A program made the translations under genes and the position numbers. This document shows, piece after piece, positions 7,955 through 14,368 of a DNA stretch of 14,368 nucleotides; the first letter of the stretch is position 1; the number at the start of each line of letters is the position of its first letter. Where the stretch lies: positions 1 to 14,368 of the forward strand of contig DAOTUD010000145.1 in assembly GCA_034437275.1 (NCBI GenBank). The letters are read 5' to 3'. Source of the stretch: TC-15 sp034437275 (lineage in GTDB: Bacteria; Chloroflexota; Anaerolineae; Aggregatilineales; Aggregatilineaceae). The notes under the pieces were generated by a model. It was not told the origin of the DNA and searched no databases. It worked only from the letters and a program-made list of their open reading frames with translations.

Positions 7955-7983
7955 TTGCCCTTTCTGCGCAGATTTGCTATACC
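7955..7983 (+). promoter_or_regulatory. Candidate selD promoter
   Basis: TTGCCC (7955-7960) and TATACC (7978-7983) are spaced by exactly 17 nt, and the -10 box is preceded by TGC, an extended -10 element. This lies in the short gap between the kinase stop and selD and would give a leader of about 30-40 nt. It suggests that selD is transcribed on its own as well as by read-through from the kinase. Confidence 0.45.
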
Positions 7984-8027
7984 CTAGCGGCAGTATTGGC
8001 ACGACATATCGAGAGACGATGGGCACC

Positions 8028-9092
8028 ATGACACGCGACGAGATCATCCGCCTGACAGCGCTGTCCTCGTGTGCCGGTTGAGCGTCTAAACTGGCCCCCG
8101 AGGCTTTGGCGCACGTGCTGCGCCCGCTGCAAAATCTATTCCCCACCACGGAGCACCCGAACCTGATGATCGGGCTGGGTGTGCCGGACGATGCGGCTGT
8201 CTACCGGCTGGATGACGCGCGCGCGTTGATCGTGACCACCGATTTCTTCACGCCGATTGTCGACGATCCCTACCAGTACGGGGCCATCGCCGCCGCCAAC
8301 GCCCTGAGCGACGTCTACGCGATGGGCGGGGTGCCGCTGCTGGCGCTGAACATCGCCGCGCTGCCGCCCGATCTGCCACTGGACATCAGCGCGCAGATCA
8401 TCCTGGGCATGGCCGAAAAAGTGCGCGAAGCCGGCGCGGTGGTGGCCGGCGGCCACACCATCCAGGACAAGGAGCCGAAAGTGGGCCTGGCCGCGATTGG
8501 CCTGGCGCACCCGGACCGGCTGCTGACCAAAGCTGGCGCGCGTCCGGGTGATGTGCTGGTGCTCAGCAAGCCGCTGGGAACCGGCACGATCACCACTGCC
8601 GCCAAAGGCGACAAGGCCGGCACGGCACATGTGGCCGCTGCCGTCGAATGGATGCAGGCGCTAAACAAAACTGCCGCCGAAGCGGCGGTCGCGGCGGGGG
8701 CCGGGGCCGCAACGGACATCACCGGGTTCGGCTTCCTGGGGCACGCCACCGAGATCGCCGCAGCCAGCGACGTCACGCTGCGCATCGACTACGGGCGCGT
8801 CCCCTTCCTGGACGGCGCGCCGCAGTATGCTGCCGCATGGGCGTTCCCCGGCGGATCGGTCGCCAACAAGATGACCTACGAAAAGGGCGTCCGCTTCGCC
8901 AAGGGCATCCGCGAGGACGCGCAAATGCTGCTGTTCGACGCGCAAACCAGCGGCGGCTTACTGATCAGCGTGCCCGCCGCGCAGCTAGACACCTTCGCCG
9001 CGCACATGGACGATGCAGGCGCGCCCTGGTGGCCGATCGGCACCGTCGATGCGCGCATCGACGCCGCCACCAACATCACGGTTGCGCCCTAG
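8028..9092 (+). CDS. selD: Selenide, water dikinase (selenophosphate synthetase) with selenocysteine at the active site
   Basis: SelD makes selenophosphate from selenide and ATP, the selenium donor for Sec-tRNA and selenouridine. The reading frame is open from 8028 to the stop at 9092 if the TGA at 8079-8081 is read as selenocysteine, giving 354 residues, close to the 347 of E. coli SelD. The residues around it, SSCAG-U18-ASK21, align with E. coli HGAG-C17-GCK20, so UGA falls exactly on the catalytic Cys/Sec and the essential lysine follows at the right distance. Other family motifs are present: PDDAAV (53-58), DFFTP (72-76), NALSDVYAMGG (91-101), AGGHT (140-144), LSKPLGTG (179-186) and TDITGFGFLGH (229-239). 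An in-frame ATG at 8019 is an alternative start, with GAGAG too close to it; neither start has an ideal ribosome site. The 3' end overlaps trpA by 17 nt, tail to tail. Sec insertion needs SelA, SelB and tRNA-Sec, which must be encoded elsewhere. Confidence 0.93.
8079..8110 (+). promoter_or_regulatory. Recoded UGA (Sec codon) and possible SECIS region
   Basis: TGA at 8079-8081 must be decoded as selenocysteine for selD to be whole. Bacterial SECIS hairpins sit directly after the UGA. Here GCC (8094-8096) can pair with GGC (8102-8104) around CCCGA, and AAA (8088-8090) with TTT (8105-8107) below a CTG bulge. This is short, and its loop lacks the usual G near the 5' side, so the exact SECIS fold is not settled. 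The recoding call rests on the protein alignment, not on this hairpin. Confidence 0.5.
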
Positions 9093-9873
9093 CGACCAAT
9101 TGCGCGGCGAGCGTTTGCGCCGCCCCGCCCCCGTCCCGTGCCGCCTTGACCAGCGCGCTGCCCACGATAAACCCGTCCACCAGTTCATCCAGCATACGCG
9201 CCTGTTCGGGCCGGCTGATGCCGAAGCCCAACACCAGCGGCTTATCCGTCTCGGCACGCACCCGCGCGATAAACCCCACCAGATCGGGCGGCAGGTCCGT
9301 CCGCGCGCCGGTGACGCCCGTCACCGACACCGCGTAGATGAAGCCAGTCGTGTGGGCGGCGGCCAGCCGGATTCGCTCGCGGCTGCTGGTCGGGGCCAGG
9401 AAGAACACCAGCCCCAACCCTGCGCGCGTGCAGGCCTCGGCCAGCAGCGGGGCTTCCTCGGGCGGCAGATCGGGCACGATCAGCCCGTCCGCGCCCGCCG
9501 CGTTGGCGTCCTGCGCCAGCCGATCCGGCCCGTAGGCCAGCAGCGGATTCAGGTAGCTCATGAGCAGCATGGGCTGCGTGATGTCGCGGGCGCGCAGATC
9601 GGCGATGGCCTGCAAGCAACGCCGCACCGTGATCCCGTTTTGCAGCGCGACCTGTGTCGCGGCCTGGATCGTCGGCCCGTCGGCCAGCGGGTCGCTGAAG
9701 GGAACACCGATCTCGAAGCCGTCCACGCCGGTCGCAGCCAGCGCGGCGATGATATCCAGCGACGCGGTATAGGTCGGGTAACCGATCGGGAAGTACGGCA
9801 GGAACGCCGCGCGCCCCTGCGTGTGCGCGAACATCGCCGCCAGCCGGGCCGTACCGTTGCCAGTCCCATTCAT
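9076..9873 (-). CDS. trpA: Tryptophan synthase alpha chain
   Basis: TrpA cleaves indole-3-glycerol phosphate to indole and glyceraldehyde 3-phosphate and passes indole through a tunnel to the beta chain. The 265-residue length is standard. The active-site block FEIGVPFSDPLADGP places the catalytic glutamate at E54 and aspartate at D65, with the same spacing as E49 and D60 of the Salmonella enzyme. The phosphate-binding segments FGISRPEQ (near 215) and IVGSALV follow. The start ATG overlaps the stop of the trpFB fusion (ATGA), with AGGAG 8 nt upstream inside that gene, so the two subunits of tryptophan synthase are translationally coupled. It is the last gene of the operon and ends inside the 3' end of selD on the other strand. 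Confidence 0.96.
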   Translation of the reverse strand: MNGTGNGTARLAAMFAHTQGRAAFLPYFPIGYPTYTASLDIIAALAATGVDGFEIGVPFSDPLADGPTIQAATQVALQNGITVRRCLQAIADLRARDITQPMLLMSYLNPLLAYGPDRLAQDANAAGADGLIVPDLPPEEAPLLAEACTRAGLGLVFFLAPTSSRERIRLAAAHTTGFIYAVSVTGVTGARTDLPPDLVGFIARVRAETDKPLVLGFGISRPEQARMLDELVDGFIVGSALVKAARDGGGAAQTLAAQLVARAQP

Positions 9874-11720
9874 TTTTCCAACTCCTGTATGACCGTCTCC
9901 AGGTCTTTGTCGCCGCGCCCGGAGAGGTTGACCAGGATCACGTGGTCCTCCGGCAGGGTGGGGGCCAGCCGGACCGCCTCGGCGATGGCGTGCGCGCTCT
10001 CCAGCGCGGGGATGATGCCCTCCAGTTCGCTGAGCAGTTGGAACGCCGCCAGCGCGTCGTCGTCCGTCGCGTAGGTGTAGTGGGCGCGCCCAATGTCGCG
10101 GAAGTAGGCGTGCTCCGGCCCCACCGAGGCGTAATCCAGCCCGGCGGAGACGCTGTGTGTGTTCATGATCTGCCCGTCGGCATCCTGCAGCACATACGAG
10201 CGCGTGCCGTGCAGCACACCGGGCCGCCCGATGGCGGGGTCGGCGAAGCGCGCCGCGTGCGCCCGGCTGGCGATGCCCTGCCCGCCGGCCTCCACGCCGA
10301 CGAAGGCCACATCATCATCCCGGAAAGCATGGAACAGCCCGATCGCGTTGCTGCCCCCGCCCACACACGCAATCGCCACATCCGGCAGCCGCCCGACGAT
10401 CGCGCGCATTTGCGCCCGCGCCTCGTGCCCGATCACGCTCTGGAACTCGCGCACGATCTGCGGGTAGGGGTGCGGGCCGAGCGCGGAGCCGAGCAGGTAG
10501 TGCGTGGTGTTGACGTTGGTCACCCAGTCGCGGATGGCCTCGTTGATCGCGTCCTTCAGGGTGCGGCTGCCGCTGTCGACGGGCAGCACGTCCGCGCCCA
10601 ACAACTGCATCCGGAACACGTTGGGCCGCTGGCGGGCCATGTCCACCCGCCCCATGTACACGTGACACTCCAGGCCCAGCAGCGCGCACGCGGTCGCGGT
10701 GGCGACGCCGTGCTGCCCGGCCCCGGTTTCGGCCACGATGCGGCGTTTGCCCATCCGTTCCGCGAGGAGCGCCTGCCCGAGCGCATTGTTGATTTTGTGC
10801 GCGCCGGTGTGGGCCAGGTCTTCGCGCTTGAGGTAGATGCGCGCCCCACCCAGGTGATCGCTCAGCCGCCGCGCGTAGGTGATTGGCGTCGGGCGGCCCG
10901 TGTACGACGCTTGCAGCGCCGCCAGCCGTTCGCGGAAGGCCGGATCGGCCCGCGCGGCATGGAACGCGGCGTCGAGTTCCTCCAGCGCCGGGACCAGCGT
11001 TTCCGGCACGAAGCGCCCGCCATAGTCGCCGTAGTAGCCGCGCGCGTCAGGCAGCGCCCCGTCCGCCGCCCGCACCGCCTGCACGAAGGCGCGCACCCGC
11101 GCCCGGTCCTTGACGCCGGGCGTGCCGTTCTCGACGCCGCTGGCGACATCCACGCCCCAGGGCCGGATCGCGCGCACCCGTTCCGCGACGTTCTCCGGAT
11201 TCAGTCCCCCGGCCAGCATCAGGCGCGGCACCCGTTCGCGCACGGCGCGCGCCACCTCGACGCTGGCCTGCTCGCCTGTGCCGCCGTACAGCGCCTTGTG
11301 ATAGGCGTCCACCAACAGCGCGGGCAGGTGGTCATCCTGCGGGGCGTGGGCCAGGAACGCGGCGGCCTGCTCGACGGCTTCGGCGCGGCTGCGGGGCCGG
11401 ATCGCCTTCAGCCCGCGCCCGTTCAGGCCCGCCAACACATCGCCGGATTCGTCGCCGCTGAGCTGCGCCGCGTCCAACCCGGCGGCCTCCAGTGTGCGGA
11501 CGATCTCCTCGGCGCTGGCGTTGACGAACACACCGACCAGCAGCGGGCAGCGCTCGCCCAACTGCGCGCGCAGACCGTCCGCGATCTGGCGCGCGGCGTT
11601 TGGGGTAATGCTGCGCGGGCTGGGCGGGTAGAAGTTGAGGCCCAGCATATCCGCGCCCGCTTCGGCACAAAACAAGGCATCCTCCAGCGTGGTGATGCCG
11701 CAAATCTTGACTTGGGTCAT
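9870..11720 (-). CDS. trpFB: Fused phosphoribosylanthranilate isomerase / tryptophan synthase beta chain
   Basis: One open frame of 616 residues carries two enzymes. Residues 1 to about 215 are TrpF, which isomerises phosphoribosylanthranilate to CdRP: KICGIT with general base C7, LLVDAY with general acid D138, GGTG (146-149), LAGGLNPENV (169-178) and VDVASGVE (190-197). After a short linker, residues about 225-616 are TrpB, the PLP enzyme that joins indole and serine: GDYGGRFVPE (231-240), TGAHKINNALGQ with the PLP lysine K309, ETGAGQHG with catalytic E331, the phosphate-binding loop GGGSN (454-458) and NLSGRGDKD with S600. All key residues of both halves are present and the lengths match separate TrpF and TrpB, so both activities are expected. 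The ATG overlaps the trpC stop (ATGA), with AAGGAG 8 nt upstream. No stop or frameshift is seen at the junction. The gene symbol is descriptive. Confidence 0.95.
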   Translation of the reverse strand: MTQVKICGITTLEDALFCAEAGADMLGLNFYPPSPRSITPNAARQIADGLRAQLGERCPLLVGVFVNASAEEIVRTLEAAGLDAAQLSGDESGDVLAGLNGRGLKAIRPRSRAEAVEQAAAFLAHAPQDDHLPALLVDAYHKALYGGTGEQASVEVARAVRERVPRLMLAGGLNPENVAERVRAIRPWGVDVASGVENGTPGVKDRARVRAFVQAVRAADGALPDARGYYGDYGGRFVPETLVPALEELDAAFHAARADPAFRERLAALQASYTGRPTPITYARRLSDHLGGARIYLKREDLAHTGAHKINNALGQALLAERMGKRRIVAETGAGQHGVATATACALLGLECHVYMGRVDMARQRPNVFRMQLLGADVLPVDSGSRTLKDAINEAIRDWVTNVNTTHYLLGSALGPHPYPQIVREFQSVIGHEARAQMRAIVGRLPDVAIACVGGGSNAIGLFHAFRDDDVAFVGVEAGGQGIASRAHAARFADPAIGRPGVLHGTRSYVLQDADGQIMNTHSVSAGLDYASVGPEHAYFRDIGRAHYTYATDDDALAAFQLLSELEGIIPALESAHAIAEAVRLAPTLPEDHVILVNLSGRGDKDLETVIQELEK

Positions 11721-12535
11721 GGTTGTTTCTCCTTCGGTTGGGTGCTCAATTCCTGCACGGCCCCTGCCACGTCCGCCGCCGTGACCAGCGCCTCGCCGAC
11801 CAGCACGGCATCCGCGCCGGATCGCCCCATGCGCCGCACGTCAGCCCCGGTGAAGACCCCGCTTTCGGCCACCAGCGTGATCCCCGCCGGGACCTGGGTC
11901 GCCAGCCGGGCGCTGGTCGCCAGATCGACGGTGAACGTCTTCAGGTCGCGGTTGTTGATGCCAAGCAGCGTCGGATCGAGACGCAGCGCGCGCGCAAGCT
12001 CGGCGGCGGTGTGCACCTCGACCAGCGCGGCCATGCCCTGCCCGGTGATCGCGGCGTGCAAGCTGGCGAGCTGGGCGTCGTCCAGCGCGGCGACGATCAG
12101 CAGCACCGCGTCGGCTCCGGCGGCGCGCGCGGCGTCCACCTGGTAGGCGTCGATTACGAATTCCTTGCACAGCACCGGCACATCGACCGCCGCCCGCACG
12201 GCGGCCAGGTCGTCCAGGCTCCCCTGGAAGAAGCGCCGGTCGGTGAGCACCGAGATCGCGGCGGCCCCGTTGGCCGCGTAGGTGGTCCCCAACGCGACCG
12301 GGTCGAAGTCGTCGATCAGCACGCCTTTGGAGGGCGAGGCATGTTTGACCTCGGCGATCAGGGCGACGGTTTCGCGGCGCAGCGCCGCCAGCATCGCGCG
12401 CGGCGGGGCAGCCTGCGCGGCCCGGTCGTGCATCTGCGGCGGCGGGACGGCAGCTTTGTGCGCCGCGACCTCGTCCACTTTGTGCGCCAGGATGCGGTCG
12501 AGCACGGTGCCGGTATGGACGAAGTGGCTAGGCAT
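11717..12535 (-). CDS. trpC: Indole-3-glycerol phosphate synthase
   Basis: TrpC closes the indole ring, turning CdRP into indole-3-glycerol phosphate with loss of CO2. The 272-residue TIM barrel shows the family's catalytic motifs: IAEVKHASPSKG with E62 and K64, VLCKEFVID with the general-acid lysine K124, LVEVH with E173, GINNRDLKTF with N194, and VAESGV with S225. A short extra C-terminal tail (QPKEKQP) follows the barrel. Its ATG overlaps the end of trpD by 8 nt, with an AGGGG site about 8 nt upstream, and its own stop overlaps the trpF start, so it is coupled on both sides. It is a separate protein here, unlike the TrpC-TrpF fusion of enteric bacteria. Confidence 0.96.
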   Translation of the reverse strand: MPSHFVHTGTVLDRILAHKVDEVAAHKAAVPPPQMHDRAAQAAPPRAMLAALRRETVALIAEVKHASPSKGVLIDDFDPVALGTTYAANGAAAISVLTDRRFFQGSLDDLAAVRAAVDVPVLCKEFVIDAYQVDAARAAGADAVLLIVAALDDAQLASLHAAITGQGMAALVEVHTAAELARALRLDPTLLGINNRDLKTFTVDLATSARLATQVPAGITLVAESGVFTGADVRRMGRSGADAVLVGEALVTAADVAGAVQELSTQPKEKQP

Positions 12536-13565
12536 GGGCTAACCCCTGCGTGTGCGCGATCAGTTCGTCCAGCTTGGCGAGCGCCGCCCCGCTGGCGATC
12601 ACCTCCACCGCGCGCTCGATCCCGGCAGGCAGCTCGTCGACCAGTCCCCCGGCCAGGAGCGCGGCCCCGGCGTTGAGCAGCACCACGTCGCGCTTGGCGC
12701 TGTTGACTTCGCCGCTGAGCACGCCGCGCAGGATGCGCGCGTTTTCCGGGGCGTCGCCGCCTTGCAGTTCGGAGATGTGCGCCGCTGCCAGGTCCAGGTC
12801 CAGCGGGTCCAGATCGTAGGTGCGCACCGCATTGTCGCGGTAGTGGCTGATGCGGTTGGGGCCGGTGGTGGTCAGTTCGTCCAGGTTGCCATAGCCGCAC
12901 ACCACAATCGCCGACTTCGCGCCCAGCGCGCCCAGCACATTCGCCAGGAACTCGGTCAGGTCCGGTGTGAAGACGCCCATCAACTGGCGCTGTGCGCCTG
13001 CCGGGTTGGTCAGTGGCCCCAGAATGTTGAAGATCGTGCGCACTTTGAGCTGGCGGCGGGGTCCGATGGCGTGCTTCATGGCCGGGTGCAGCCGGGGCGC
13101 AAACAGGAAGCCGATCCCGATCGCATCGATACACTGCCCGACCTGCGCCGGAGTCAGGTCGAGGTTGACGCCCAGCTCGGCCAGCACATCCGCGCTGCCG
13201 CATTTGCTGGTCGCGGCGCGGTTGCCGTGCTTGGCGATGCGCAGCCCCGCGCCCGCCGCCACAAACGCGACCGTCGTGCTGATGTTGAACGTGCCAGACC
13301 GGTCGCCGCCGGTGCCGCAGGTGTCCAGCAGGTCGCCGTTGGCGCTGGTGGGGACTGTGATCGCGTTGGCCCGCATGGCGCGCGCGCTGCCCAGGATTTC
13401 GGCTTCGGTCTCGCCCTTCATGCGCAGGCCCATCAGGTACGCGCCGATCTGCGCTTCGCTGGTCTGGCCGGCCATGATCTGGTTCATAACCGCTTCGGCT
13501 TCTTCGGCCCGCAGGTGGCCGAACCGGCTGATGACGTCGATCGCGCGTTGAATGTCAATCGTCAT
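12528..13565 (-). CDS. trpD: Anthranilate phosphoribosyltransferase
   Basis: TrpD transfers the phosphoribosyl group of PRPP to anthranilate, the second step of the pathway. The 345-residue protein has the family motifs in order: DTCGTGGD (81-88) for PRPP, NIST (94-97), KHGNRAATSKCGSAD (112-126), the RTIFNILGPLTNPAGA block (176-191), and the metal-binding pair D229/E230 in NLDELTTTGPN. The start ATG at 13563-13565 has a GAGGGAAG ribosome site, 33 nt after trpG. It is not fused to TrpG, unlike the enteric arrangement. Confidence 0.96.
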   Translation of the reverse strand: MTIDIQRAIDVISRFGHLRAEEAEAVMNQIMAGQTSEAQIGAYLMGLRMKGETEAEILGSARAMRANAITVPTSANGDLLDTCGTGGDRSGTFNISTTVAFVAAGAGLRIAKHGNRAATSKCGSADVLAELGVNLDLTPAQVGQCIDAIGIGFLFAPRLHPAMKHAIGPRRQLKVRTIFNILGPLTNPAGAQRQLMGVFTPDLTEFLANVLGALGAKSAIVVCGYGNLDELTTTGPNRISHYRDNAVRTYDLDPLDLDLAAAHISELQGGDAPENARILRGVLSGEVNSAKRDVVLLNAGAALLAGGLVDELPAGIERAVEVIASGAALAKLDELIAHTQGLAHA

Positions 13566-13598
13566 GATTCTTCCCTCACATTATCTAGCAGCCGTCGC

Positions 13599-14165
13599 TT
13601 ACAGGCGATGGCTCAAAAAGTTCTCTACGATGCGGCGTCCGAACTGTGTCAGGATGCTTTCCGGGTGGAACTGGACGCCCACCACCGGGTACTGCTGGTG
13701 GCGCAGCGCCATCACCTCGCCCGCTTCGGTGAACGCGGTAACCGCCAACACGTCGGGCAGCGGCTCCTCCACGATCAGGCTGTGGTAGCGCGTGGCTTCG
13801 AATGGACTGGGGACGCCGGTGAACAGCGGCGCGCTCTTGTGAAAGACCATGCTGGTCTTGCCGTGCATCAGGCGCGGGGCGCGGACCACCCGCCCGCCGT
13901 ACACCTGCCCGATACACTGCTGCCCCAGGCACACGCCCAGCACAGGCGTGGTCGGCCCCAACGCGCGGATCACGTCCATCGAGATGCCGCCGTCGTCCGG
14001 AGTGCCTGGTCCCGGCGAGATCACGATGTGCGACGGGTGCAGCGCGCGCACCTCGTCCACGGTGGCCCGGTCGTTACGCACCACGCGTACCTCCGCGCCG
14101 ATCGCGCCCATCAACTGCACCAGGTTGTAGGTAAAGCTGTCGTAGTTATCAATCACCAGGATCAT
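13599..14165 (-). CDS. trpG: Anthranilate synthase glutamine amidotransferase subunit
   Basis: TrpG hydrolyses glutamine and hands ammonia to TrpE for anthranilate synthesis. This 188-residue class I amidotransferase opens with IDNYDSFTYNLVQ, carries SPGPGTPDDGG (50-60) for the oxyanion and binding loop, and has the catalytic triad C79 (GVCLGQQ), H167 and E169 (QFHPES). The nucleophile elbow reads LGQQ rather than the common LGHQ, a tolerated variation. Folate-pathway PabA is closely similar, but the position directly between trpE and trpD argues for TrpG; it may serve both pathways. A strong GGAGG site lies 5 nt before the ATG. Confidence 0.94.
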   Translation of the reverse strand: MILVIDNYDSFTYNLVQLMGAIGAEVRVVRNDRATVDEVRALHPSHIVISPGPGTPDDGGISMDVIRALGPTTPVLGVCLGQQCIGQVYGGRVVRAPRLMHGKTSMVFHKSAPLFTGVPSPFEATRYHSLIVEEPLPDVLAVTAFTEAGEVMALRHQQYPVVGVQFHPESILTQFGRRIVENFLSHRL

Positions 14166-14342
14166 GCTGTCCTCCTAGAGGCTGTTATGCACTTTTTACC
14201 CCTATCCCCCGCCCCCTTTCCCCGCACGCGGAGAAAGGAAGGAGGCGCAAGTCCCTCTCCGTTTACGGGGAGGGATTTAGGGAGGGGTAAAACTTACGGG
14301 AACAATCCACTGTAAACAGCCTGCGTAAGTTCATAACACGCT
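14166..14342. other. Intergenic gap between probable trpE and trpG
   Basis: This 177-nt gap is unusually long for an otherwise overlapping operon. It contains the trpG ribosome site (14171-14175) and a palindromic element of about 99 bp. Nothing else is recognised. It is not clear whether trpG has its own promoter here. Confidence 0.7.
14194..14292. repeat. Palindromic C/T-rich intergenic repeat with 10-bp terminal inverted repeats
   Basis: TTTTACCCCT (14194-14203) and AGGGGTAAAA (14283-14292) are perfect 10-bp inverted ends of a 99-bp element. Inside are two hairpins: 14217-14236 (TTTC, mismatch, CCGC paired with GCGG, GAAA) and 14252-14273, where CCCTCTCCG pairs with CGGGGAGGG around TTTA with one wobble. 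The same AGGGGTAAAA end occurs at 4927-4936. This looks like a small non-coding palindromic repeat (REP- or MITE-like) inserted between trpE and trpG. In RNA it would form a strong secondary structure. Confidence 0.6.
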
Positions 14343-14368
14343 CTAGACCAGCCCGTCTTCGGCGCGGG
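14343..14368 (-). CDS. trpE: Probable C-terminal end of anthranilate synthase component I
   Basis: The last 26 nt, read on the minus strand, give R-A-E-D-G-L-V followed by a TAG stop at 14343-14345. TrpE proteins commonly end in an acidic helix followed by Gly-Leu (for example AEEGL), and trpE is the gene expected directly upstream of trpG. Only seven codons are visible, so the call rests mostly on operon position. Confidence 0.5.

Noticed and set aside
8106..9092. selD starting from TTG at 8106 as a complete 328-residue protein, or selD as a pseudogene broken by TGA
   Set aside because: Coding similarity continues in the same frame through the TGA, and the TGA lies exactly at the known Cys/Sec catalytic position. 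A truncated or broken gene would not place the stop there by chance.
9942..12146. Long plus-strand open frame of 734 codons opposite trpFB and trpC
   Set aside because: It is low-complexity, rich in Arg, Gln, His and Pro, and lies antisense to well-recognised enzymes. Long shadow frames are expected in GC-rich DNA.
12552..14315. Plus-strand open frame of 587 codons opposite trpD and trpG
   Set aside because: It is the antisense shadow of two intact trp genes, with no recognisable domain and biased composition.
1..14368. CRISPR arrays, tRNA or rRNA genes, insertion sequences, phage or defence genes
   Set aside because: I saw no regularly spaced direct repeats, tRNA-like cloverleaf with CCA end, transposase or nuclease motifs. 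The only repeats found are the two related palindromic elements.

Overview
The window is GC-rich bacterial DNA with two compact, co-directional operons on the minus strand and two plus-strand genes between them. The combination of high GC, selenocysteine use, an osmoprotectant ABC transporter with oversized permeases, a trpE-G-D-C-FB-A gene order and C/T-rich palindromic intergenic repeats suggests a Chloroflexota (Anaerolineae-like) organism. That assignment is an inference from style and gene content, because no marker gene is present.

Region 1 (1-4493, minus strand) is an osmoprotectant (glycine betaine/choline-type) ABC importer. In transcription order it holds an ATPase with tandem CBS domains, a permease with a C-terminal four-helix extension, a permease with a long N-terminal multi-helix extension, and a substrate-binding protein cut by the window edge. 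The first three genes are essentially contiguous (1-nt gap, then a 20-nt overlap); the fourth follows after a 93-nt gap containing a possible hairpin.

Region 2 (4494-4990) is an AT-rich divergent intergenic region. It holds candidate promoters for both flanking transcription units, several small dyads, and a structured leader of about 100 nt in front of a sensor kinase.

Region 3 (4991-9092, plus strand) encodes a soluble histidine kinase with about six PAS domains and no receiver domain or partner regulator in the window, then selD (selenide, water dikinase). selD carries an in-frame UGA at 8079-8081, exactly where the catalytic Cys/Sec of the family lies, so it is a selenoprotein. A caller that stops at UGA would lose its first 26 residues.

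Region 4 (9076-14368, minus strand) is a tryptophan biosynthesis operon: the last codons of a probable trpE at the edge, then trpG, trpD, trpC, a trpF-trpB fusion encoding one 616-residue protein, and trpA. From trpD onward every junction overlaps (8 nt, then ATGA, then ATGA), which indicates translational coupling. Together these genes cover the pathway from chorismate to tryptophan. The trpA and selD 3' ends overlap by 17 nt on opposite strands.

No tRNA, rRNA, CRISPR array, insertion sequence or phage gene was recognised. The least ordinary items are the selenocysteine SelD, the TrpF-TrpB fusion, the extended transporter permeases, and the structured leader and related palindromic repeat near 4857-4956 and 14194-14292.
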